Below are positions 1 through 5,596 of a stretch of DNA of 64,000 nt, in pieces. The translations under genes were made by a program, and so were the position numbers. The stretch covers positions 1-64,000 of the forward strand of contig JADQBT010000002.1 in the NCBI GenBank assembly GCA_016278485.1, in the 5' to 3' direction. The notes beneath the pieces are model-generated. The model had not been told where the DNA came from and did no database searches. It saw only the letters and a list, made by a program, of their open reading frames with translations. Numbering within the stretch: the first letter of the stretch is position 1; every line of letters starts with the position of its first letter. This stretch comes from Halanaerobiales bacterium. Lineage in GTDB: Bacteria; Bacillota; Halanaerobiia; Halanaerobiales; Halanaerobiaceae.

Positions 1-23
1 TCTAAAACATAGGTTAGTTGCAT
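1..23 (-). CDS. Start of an ORF running off the left edge, possibly tnpB
   Basis: Only seven codons are visible (MQLTYVL). An AGGTGA ribosome-binding site lies 7 bases upstream of the ATG. Placement after a tnpA-like remnant suggests an IS605 OrfB/TnpB protein, which often begins with a Leu-Thr-Tyr type strand. Seven residues cannot prove the family. Confidence 0.3.
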
Positions 24-41
24 ATTAATCACCTTTGATTT

Positions 42-104
42 TCAATATAGTGTTGCATAGTTTAAAAGAAACTTTGCATGTCTTGTACTTTTATAGGTAT
101 ACAT
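42..104 (-). pseudogene. IS200-type TnpA N-terminal remnant
   Basis: A 20-codon frame reads MYTYKSTRHAKFLLNYATLY and then stops. IS200/IS605 TnpA (Y1 HUH transposase) proteins commonly begin with a similar YKxxxHxxFLLxYH pattern, but here the frame ends where the catalytic HUH strand would start. It is either a decayed tnpA or a chance short frame ahead of tnpB. Confidence 0.35.
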
Positions 105-138
105 TATTAAAATCTCTTGAAAATTAGCTGTTAAGAAC

Positions 139-168
139 ATTATACCATAAACATACGTTCGCTTTCAA
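139..168 (-). promoter_or_regulatory. Sigma-A promoter with an embedded LexA (SOS) box
   Basis: On the minus strand TTGAAA (168-163) and TATAAT (144-139) are separated by 18 bases. The spacer contains CGAACGTATGTTTA (161-148), which fits the Firmicute LexA/DinR consensus CGAACRNRYGTTYC at all core positions. A repressor bound there would block RNA polymerase. The promoter drives the transposase-like frames toward the left edge. Confidence 0.55.
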
Positions 169-225
169 GTGTTTGTTATACAAAATTTTTATTTTCAGCT
201 TGACTAAAAATTAAAATAGCTGATT

Positions 226-266
226 CATCACCGCCCATTATCATAGGCGAGGATTTCTCAGCTATA
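226..266 (-). repeat. IS605-type right-end-like hairpin, copy 1
   Basis: The minus strand carries ATAGCTGAGAAATCCTCGCC followed by a short loop and a GGGCGG arm, giving a 10-position stem with G-U pairs and one mismatch. The same leader and stem recur at 14525-14560. Such hairpins mark the right end of IS200/IS605 elements and the 3' end of TnpB omega-RNA. Its 5' edge coincides with the point where the DUF2207-like frame breaks. Confidence 0.4.
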
Positions 267-423
267 ATTCGGTAATTCTTTCAGTAATAAGATAGTCTCC
301 GGATGGTTCTAATTTTAAAGTAATATCATAATTTGTAATTTCATATTCTTTTGCTAGAATAGGGAACGCTAAAAAGATAAATATTAGTACAAATATAGAT
401 ATCATTATTTTCTTATTTTTCAT
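262..423 (-). pseudogene. Truncated DUF2207-like membrane protein gene
   Basis: The frame starts at an ATG preceded by AGGTAGG and encodes a 20-residue hydrophobic signal followed by a strand pattern (ITNYDITLKLEPSGDYLITE) resembling the N-terminus of DUF2207 membrane proteins. It stops after 53 residues, exactly at the IS-type hairpin, whereas DUF2207 proteins run to about 500-600 residues. The rest of the gene is missing, so this looks like a gene broken by insertion and later deletion. The family call rests on the N-terminus alone. Confidence 0.45.
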
Positions 424-591
424 AAATATTACCTACCTAATGTTATTTTTCTACATTCTTATTAATTTTCCTTTTAAATTTAGAACACTGATAGAATATA
501 ATATATATTGATAATGAGATTGGGAAGTATGGATTATTGTTAGCTAAATATATTCCTGTTATAATTTGTACATATAAAGGAGGTTTTATTA

Positions 592-1371
592 ATGAGAAGA
601 AAAGCATCAATGTTTTTTATATTGAGTTTAAGTTTAATTTTGATCTTAGGTGCGGTTGCTTTTGCTCAGGACTCTGGCACAGATCCTATTGCTGAAGATG
701 GAACAACAATTGATGAACCAATTACCGAAGAAGAACCGACTGAGGTATATGAAAATTTAGCAGATTACTTAAATCAGCTGGAAGGTATCGATGAACTTGA
801 TCGACTTGTATTAGAAAAAAAACTAGCTGATTATGAAGAAAATATTTCATTAGATCTAATCATTTCAGTTGTAGATTCTTATGTTAAAGAAGAGATGGAT
901 TTGGGTGAGACTTTTGTTACCTTAAAAAATTTAAATGAAGCAATGGCAAAAGGTATGACTTCTGAAAATGTTTCAGATTTACTTAACCAGATTAAAGAAA
1001 ATGAAGATTCAAATCAAGTGGTTTTTCAAGCTGCGCTTGAATTACGTAAGATTTCAATGGTAGATACAAACAGTGAATTTACTAATCTATTTTCTGAAAA
1101 AATAGCAAAAATGATAGAAGAAGATGGTGAAGTAGAAATATCTGAACTTAAAAAGCTTGCAAGTGAGTATCGCAAAGAAGCTAGAAATAATAGTGCTCAT
1201 CAAGCAACTATGAAAGTCAAAGATAATAATAGTATAAATAAGAATAATATAAATAAAGCAAACGGTAATGGGAATAATGGTAATCAGAGTGAACATGCAA
1301 AAGGCAAGAGTGAAAATAAAGGTAATTCTAATAAGCCAAACAATAAAGGAAATAGTAAAAGCAAGAAATAG
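592..1371 (+). CDS. Secreted acidic protein with Asn/Lys-rich C-terminal tail, function unknown
   Basis: This 259-residue protein starts at an ATG 8 bases after AAAGGAGG. Residues 1-25 form a signal peptide ending near FAQD with no lipobox, so the product should be exported. Residues 26-50 are Glu/Thr/Pro-rich and acidic. Residues 50-200 look helical with regular Leu spacing and no cysteine. The last 55 residues are low-complexity Asn, Lys, Gly and Ser and strongly basic. I recognise no family. The charge split between the two ends suggests binding to a polyanion or the cell envelope, which is inference only. The gene stands alone, with a terminator right behind it. Confidence 0.75.
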   Translation: MRRKASMFFILSLSLILILGAVAFAQDSGTDPIAEDGTTIDEPITEEEPTEVYENLADYLNQLEGIDELDRLVLEKKLADYEENISLDLIISVVDSYVKEEMDLGETFVTLKNLNEAMAKGMTSENVSDLLNQIKENEDSNQVVFQAALELRKISMVDTNSEFTNLFSEKIAKMIEEDGEVEISELKKLASEYRKEARNNSAHQATMKVKDNNSINKNNINKANGNGNNGNQSEHAKGKSENKGNSNKPNNKGNSKSKK

Positions 1372-1397
1372 AGATTATAAATTTAAAGATAGTAAAG

Positions 1398-1425
1398 AGT
1401 CAGCTTTAATTAGCTGACTTTTTTT
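1398..1425 (+). terminator. Rho-independent terminator
   Basis: AGTCAGCT and AGCTGACT pair around a 6-base loop, followed by a run of seven T. It separates the secreted-protein gene from the ars promoter. Confidence 0.85.
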
Positions 1426-1433
1426 GATTTGAC

Positions 1434-1482
1434 TTGACATTAAAATAAAAATAGACTATTATATGAGTATAATCGAATATAA
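1434..1482 (+). promoter_or_regulatory. ars operon promoter with candidate ArsR operator
   Basis: TTGACA (1434-1439) and TATTAT (1457-1462) lie 17 bases apart. An imperfect dyad TTATAT-N12-ATATAA (1459-1482) overlaps the -10 and the start of transcription, which is where ArsR-family repressors usually bind. The promoter is clear; the operator is a guess. Confidence 0.65.
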
Positions 1483-1505
1483 AGATATGGGAGGTGTAAT
1501 TTTTA

Positions 1506-1880
1506 TTGGATTTAATAAATGTACTTAAAGCTTTATCCCATGAAAATAGAATCAGGATTTTAAATTTATTAAGAAAAAAAGAATTATGTGTATGTGAGTT
1601 AGAAAATATCATGCGAGTCAATCAATCAAATGTTTCCAGACATCTTAATAAACTTAAACAATCAGAACTAATAAAGAGCAAACAAGAGGCTCAGTGGGTA
1701 TTTTATTATTTAAATGAAGAATTAATAAAAAAGCATATGTTTATCAATAAAATTATTACAGATGAATTAGATGAATTAAAAGTCTGTCAAGAAGATAATA
1801 AACGATTAATAAATTATGATAAAAGTGACTTGACTTGTGAAGATATAAGTAAAAAAAATATAAATTTAGATAAAGTATGA
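1506..1880 (+). CDS. arsR: ArsR-family arsenical-responsive repressor
   Basis: This is a 124-residue winged-helix regulator, first gene of the arsenic operon. The start is a TTG 9 bases after GGGAGGTG. The HTH is plain (residues 10-65), with the recognition-helix region NQSNVSRHLNKL. The metal-sensing motif ELCVCEL (residues 26-32) supplies Cys28 and Cys30, as in As(III)/Sb(III)-sensing ArsR proteins. Binding arsenite there should release the promoter. The tail has two more cysteines, in VCQED and LTCED. acr3 follows after 19 bases, so repressor and pump share a transcript. Confidence 0.92.
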   Translation: MDLINVLKALSHENRIRILNLLRKKELCVCELENIMRVNQSNVSRHLNKLKQSELIKSKQEAQWVFYYLNEELIKKHMFINKIITDELDELKVCQEDNKRLINYDKSDLTCEDISKKNINLDKV

Positions 1881-1899
1881 TCTAAGAAGGGTGATTGTA

Positions 1900-2970
1900 A
1901 TGACTAAAGAGAAAAAAGAAGATAATTCCTTAGGTGTTTTTGAAAGATATTTGACCCTTTGGGTTGGAATCTGTATTGTAATAGGTGTTTTAATTGGTAG
2001 GCTTTTGCCAGCTTTTCCCAATACATTAAGCCAATGGGAATATGCTCAGGTATCAATACCTGTTGCTGTTTTAATTTGGTTTATGATTTATCCGATGATG
2101 GTGCAAATTGATTTTAGTAGTATTATGAATGCTGGAAAAAGGCCTAAAGGTTTAACTATAACTCTGGTTACTAATTGGATTATAAAACCTTTTACTATGT
2201 ATTTTTTCGCCTGGTTATTTATTGAAGTAATTTTTAGTAATTTTATACCAGATTTACTTAGTCAACAATATATTGCTGGAGCAATTTTATTGGGAGCAGC
2301 TCCATGTACAGCCATGGTCTTTGTTTGGAGTTATTTAACAGATAGTGATCCAGGCTATACCTTGGTCCAGGTTGCAATAAATGATCTTGTTTTGATTTTT
2401 GCTTATGCACCTATTGTTATGTTCTTGCTGGGGCTGAGTGAATTAACTGTACCTTGGGACACGATACTGCTTTCTGTATTATTATATATTGTAATACCTC
2501 TGATTGCTGGTTATCTTTCCCGGAAATATTTATTGAAAAACAAAGGTGTAGAATGGTTTGAAAATGTTTTTTTACAGAAATTAAGTAACTTTACTATTAT
2601 AGGTCTATTGCTAACCTTAATTATATTATTTTCATTCCAGGGAGATGTGATTATTAATAACCCTTTCCATATTTTATTGATTGCTATTCCATTAACAATT
2701 CAAACTTTCTTTATTTTTACGATAGCATATGGTTGGGCTAGAGTTTGGAAGGTTGATCATTCTGTTGCCGCTCCTGCAGGCATGATAGGTGCTAGTAACT
2801 TTTTTGAATTAGCAGTTGCAACAGCTATCTCTATTTTTGGCTTAAGTTCTGGTGCTGCCTTAGCAACAGTGGTTGGAGTTTTGGTAGAGGTGCCAGTAAT
2901 GTTAGGATTGGTCGCAATAGCTAACCGCACTAAACACTGGTTCCCAACTGGAGAAAAAGCTAATATTTAA
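1900..2970 (+). CDS. acr3: ACR3-family arsenite efflux permease
   Basis: This 356-residue integral membrane protein has about ten hydrophobic segments. It exports arsenite, As(OH)3, across the inner membrane using the proton gradient. The family signature GAAPCTAMVFVWSYL contains the conserved Cys136 required for transport in ACR3 proteins. I chose the ATG at 1900 over the in-frame GTG at 1891, because AAGGGTG lies 6 bases before the ATG and overlaps the GTG. It lies between arsR and a Cys-rich protein. No arsA ATPase is present, so transport should be secondary. Confidence 0.93.
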   Translation: MTKEKKEDNSLGVFERYLTLWVGICIVIGVLIGRLLPAFPNTLSQWEYAQVSIPVAVLIWFMIYPMMVQIDFSSIMNAGKRPKGLTITLVTNWIIKPFTMYFFAWLFIEVIFSNFIPDLLSQQYIAGAILLGAAPCTAMVFVWSYLTDSDPGYTLVQVAINDLVLIFAYAPIVMFLLGLSELTVPWDTILLSVLLYIVIPLIAGYLSRKYLLKNKGVEWFENVFLQKLSNFTIIGLLLTLIILFSFQGDVIINNPFHILLIAIPLTIQTFFIFTIAYGWARVWKVDHSVAAPAGMIGASNFFELAVATAISIFGLSSGAALATVVGVLVEVPVMLGLVAIANRTKHWFPTGEKANI

Positions 2971-2995
2971 AAACGGCATTAGGTATTTTTAAGAA

Positions 2996-3029
2996 ACTTA
3001 TACTTCAAGGTTAAAATCAACGTATAAGT
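2996..3029 (+). repeat. Inverted repeat between acr3 and the CopZ-like gene
   Basis: ACTTATAC and GTATAAGT form perfect 8-bp arms around 18 bases. There is no T-run, so it is probably an mRNA stability or partial-termination structure rather than a full terminator. Confidence 0.4.
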
Positions 3030-3078
3030 AGTTTATGGATTATTATTGTATTAGATTTCATTGAAAGGAAGCGGTTAA

Positions 3079-3603
3079 ATGAAATGTAATTGTGGTCATC
3101 AAAGTAGTGGTCAAGAGAACTCTAGTGAGATCGAGGATGATTTGAAAGCTAAAAAGCAGAGGTGTCCTGTTTGTGGTGGTAAAGTCAAAAAAGTATCATC
3201 AGATGTAGTGAATACCTTTGCCAATAAAGAAGTTAAATATATAAAAAAAGATACTAACCATTATATTTGTTTAGAGCATGATTGTAAGGTAGCCTATTTT
3301 AATGAAAAAAAAGAAATGATTACAATAGATGATATAAGGATGCCTATTTGGTTTAAAAAAGGTGCAGATCTTGTAATCATATGTTATTGTAATTATATTA
3401 CAAAAGAGCAGATAAGAGAGGCTGTCAGGGATCATGGATTAAAGTCTTGGGATGAGATAGTCTTACATTATCGCAAAAGAAAAAATTGTGCCTGTCACAA
3501 ATTAAATCCGATAGGAGAATGTTGTACAGATTATTTTTATGAGATTATAAATGAGACATTGGATAAACTAGGGAAAGAGGGAGTGATAAAATATGAAATA
3601 TAA
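3079..3603 (+). CDS. CopZ-N-like zinc/[2Fe-2S] cysteine-rich protein in the ars operon
   Basis: This 174-residue soluble protein has twelve cysteines: C3, C5, C29, C32, C64, C69, C102, C104, C137, C139, C148 and C149. CPVCGG (29-34) with C64/C69 resembles a zinc site. ICYCNYITKEQI and the later CAC resemble a BFD-like [2Fe-2S] fold. This layout matches the N-terminal domain of Archaeoglobus CopZ, a copper chaperone, but the heavy-metal-associated domain is absent. Its stop overlaps the arsC start by 11 bases, so the two are translationally coupled. A redox or metalloid-handling role beside ArsC is inference. AAGGAAGCGG precedes the ATG. Confidence 0.75.
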   Translation: MKCNCGHQSSGQENSSEIEDDLKAKKQRCPVCGGKVKKVSSDVVNTFANKEVKYIKKDTNHYICLEHDCKVAYFNEKKEMITIDDIRMPIWFKKGADLVIICYCNYITKEQIREAVRDHGLKSWDEIVLHYRKRKNCACHKLNPIGECCTDYFYEIINETLDKLGKEGVIKYEI

Positions 3604-3997
3604 AGTAGCTTTTGTATGTATTGGTAATTCATGTCGTAGTCAGATGGCAGAAGGGTTTGCTAAAGAGTATGCTAGTGATGTTCTGGAAGTTTATAGTGCA
3701 GGAACCAATCCAGCTGATCAAGTAAAGCCAAATGCTGTAAAAGCAATGGAAGAGTTAGGCATTGATATAAGTGAACAATACCCTAAATTATTAGAAGATA
3801 TTCCTGCTGAATTAGATATTTTGATAACAATGGGTTGTGGAGTAGAGTGCCCATATCTTCCCTGTAAGATGAGAGAAGACTGGGGATTAGATGATCCAGA
3901 TGGAAAGCCGATTGAGGTTTTTAGAGAAACTCGAGATGTTATTGAAGATAAGGTGAAGGAATTAATTGAAAAAGTAAGAAAAGATGAGCTTAATTAA
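3593..3997 (+). CDS. arsC: Arsenate reductase, LMW-phosphatase fold
   Basis: ArsC reduces arsenate to arsenite for export by ACR3. The 134-residue protein has the phosphatase-type CX5R loop at C9-R15 (FVCIGNSCRS), the DDP aspartate after REDWGL, and C82, C86 and C91 in the segment that carries the redox cysteine pair in thioredoxin-linked ArsC (C82/C89 in Bacillus and Staphylococcus). It therefore belongs to the thioredoxin-dependent class, which fits the small thioredoxin-like gene 75 bases downstream. GGGAG lies in the overlapping upstream gene. Confidence 0.92.
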   Translation: MKYKVAFVCIGNSCRSQMAEGFAKEYASDVLEVYSAGTNPADQVKPNAVKAMEELGIDISEQYPKLLEDIPAELDILITMGCGVECPYLPCKMREDWGLDDPDGKPIEVFRETRDVIEDKVKELIEKVRKDELN

Positions 3998-4071
3998 TTG
4001 GTTAATAAGAATTAATAGGAAGAATTGTTAGGAATTAAGAGAAACTAAAAATTTAAGGAGTGTGTTAAGTT

Positions 4072-4305
4072 ATGATGAAAATTGAAGTATTAGGTTCAGG
4101 TTGTGCCAAATGTAAAAAGACAACAGAATTAATTAAAAAGGAAATTGAGAATGCTGGTATTGATGCAGAAGTAATTAAAGTAGAAAAGATGGAAGATATT
4201 GTTAGTCGAGGAGTAATGATGACTCCTGCTGTAATAGTTGATGGGGAAACCAAATCTGCAGGTAAGGTTCCTTCAGCAAAGGAGATTAAAACTTGGTTTG
4301 AATAA
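4072..4305 (+). CDS. Small thioredoxin-like redox disulfide protein
   Basis: This is a 77-residue thioredoxin-fold miniprotein of the redox-active disulfide protein 2 type (TIGR00412-like). The active site GCAKC is at residues 10-14, and the cis-proline segment reads MMTPAVIVDG. Such proteins are often encoded in arsenic clusters next to permeases and can re-reduce ArsC or a permease partner. AAGGAG lies 11 bases before the first ATG; the second ATG is equally possible. It sits between arsC and the ArsP-type permease. Confidence 0.88.
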   Translation: MMKIEVLGSGCAKCKKTTELIKKEIENAGIDAEVIKVEKMEDIVSRGVMMTPAVIVDGETKSAGKVPSAKEIKTWFE

Positions 4306-4332
4306 TCGTTTGATTAGTAAGCTTGAGGGACG

Positions 4333-5310
4333 GTGAACAATATTTTTATATGGTTAGATAAATTAGTTGAATTGTTTGTAGTAAATGTTTTAGGAATATC
4401 TATGCTGACTAGATTTGGTTCAAGTGTACATTTTTTCTTCTATGATACAATTAAAATTATCATTTTGTTGGGAATCATGATTTTTGCAATATCTTATATT
4501 AGAAGTTATTTTCCACCAGAACGAACTAAAAAGATATTAGAGAGATTTAGTGGTATTACCGGTAATATTATGGCATCATTGCTGGGTATAGTGACACCAT
4601 TTTGTTCCTGTTCATCAGTACCAATCTTTATTGGTTTTATTGAAGCCGGAATTCCGCTTGGAGTTACTTTTTCTTTTCTAATAACTTCACCAATAGTAAA
4701 TGAAGCAGCTTTTGCTGTTTTGTTGGCTGCCTTTGGTTGGAAGATTGCTGTTCTTTATGTTTTGACAGGAGTGGTTATTGGAATTATTGGTGGTATTATG
4801 ATTGATTTATTCCATTTGGAAGATCAAGTGGAGGAATATGTTTATCAAATTAATATGGATGAAAAAGAAGTTGAAGTTCTTTCAAGAGAAGAAAGAGTTA
4901 GTTTTGCCTGGGAGAATGTTAAAGAAATTGTTGGTAGGGTCTGGATTTATCTAATTATTGGAATCGGAATTGGAGCGGTAATTCATGGTTGGGCTCCTGC
5001 ACCTGTTCTGGCCAAATATGCAGGTCCTGATAATCCCTTTGCAGTTCTTGTTGGAGTATTGATAGGTATCCCTCTTTATTCGAATGCAATTGGAACAATA
5101 CCTATTGCGGAAGCTTTAATAAGTAAGGGTGTTGGCATTGGCACAGCTTTATCTTTTATGATGGCAACAACTGCGTTATCATTACCAGCAATGGTCTTAC
5201 TTAGAAAAGTTATTAAACCAAAATTAATAGCTATTTTTGTAACTATTACTGGTGTCTCAATAGTATTTGTCGGTTATTTATTTAATATGATTGCAAACTA
5301 TCTAGTTTAA
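4333..5310 (+). CDS. arsP: ArsP/SO_0444-type permease (DUF318)
   Basis: This 325-residue protein has about eight membrane segments and the family signature TPFCSCSSVPIFIGFIEAGI, with a Cys-x-Cys near residue 92. Related proteins export trivalent organoarsenicals (ArsP) or act as metalloid permeases; the exact substrate here is not shown by the sequence. A hydrophilic segment around residues 168-195 separates two membrane halves. The GTG at 4333 has GAGGG only 3 bases upstream, a short spacing, and no better start is visible. It is the last gene of the ars operon. Confidence 0.82.
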   Translation: MNNIFIWLDKLVELFVVNVLGISMLTRFGSSVHFFFYDTIKIIILLGIMIFAISYIRSYFPPERTKKILERFSGITGNIMASLLGIVTPFCSCSSVPIFIGFIEAGIPLGVTFSFLITSPIVNEAAFAVLLAAFGWKIAVLYVLTGVVIGIIGGIMIDLFHLEDQVEEYVYQINMDEKEVEVLSREERVSFAWENVKEIVGRVWIYLIIGIGIGAVIHGWAPAPVLAKYAGPDNPFAVLVGVLIGIPLYSNAIGTIPIAEALISKGVGIGTALSFMMATTALSLPAMVLLRKVIKPKLIAIFVTITGVSIVFVGYLFNMIANYLV

Positions 5311-5369
5311 TTTAAAATTCTAAATCTAAGATTCATTAAAATATAATAGCTGAAAATACCTTGAAATAA

Positions 5370-5409
5370 AAGTTAGTCTTTGGTTTATTTAACAGAGGCT
5401 AACTTTTTT
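5370..5409 (+). terminator. Terminator of the ars operon
   Basis: AAGTTAG and CTAACTT pair around a 22-base loop and run into TTTTTT. The long loop can pair further (TCT with AGA). Confidence 0.65.
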
Positions 5410-5440
5410 AAAATTACTTTTAACAAAGAACTTTTGTGTT

Positions 5441-5535
5441 AAAGCTTTGGCTAAAAGACTTGCTATATCTGAGTCAGCGGTTTCCCGCTAAAAGTTGCGG
5501 AAGATATTGAAAATATTATTAATAATGATAAATAA
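5441..5535 (+). pseudogene. Remnant of a small DNA-binding or antitoxin-like gene
   Basis: One frame reads KALAKRLAISESAVSR and stops; after a one-base shift it continues KVAEDIENIINNDK and stops. Joined, they look like a helix-turn-helix or ribbon-helix antitoxin C-terminus. No start codon or toxin partner is seen. The remaining intergenic sequence between 5311 and 5596 holds only the ars terminator. Confidence 0.3.
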
Positions 5536-5596
5536 TCAATTATTACATATAATAATTTAGACTATTTTATTAATTAGTAAAGGAGAATTTACATAT

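Larger units (their letters stand above)
1..230 (-). mobile_element. Left part of an IS200/IS605-like element, cut by the window edge
   Basis: Read on the minus strand, this stretch holds a sigma-A promoter, a 20-codon remnant resembling the start of an IS200-type TnpA, and then a second start codon with a good ribosome-binding site that runs off the left edge. That order (leader, tnpA, tnpB) is typical of the IS200/IS605 superfamily. The body of the element lies outside the window, so the assignment rests on short peptides and on the RE-like hairpin next to it at 226-266. The exact left boundary cannot be fixed. Confidence 0.45.

Noticed and set aside
592-1371. Repeat-rich adhesin or phage tail fibre
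   Set aside because: The Asn/Lys tail is low-complexity rather than a regular repeat, and no phage genes are nearby.
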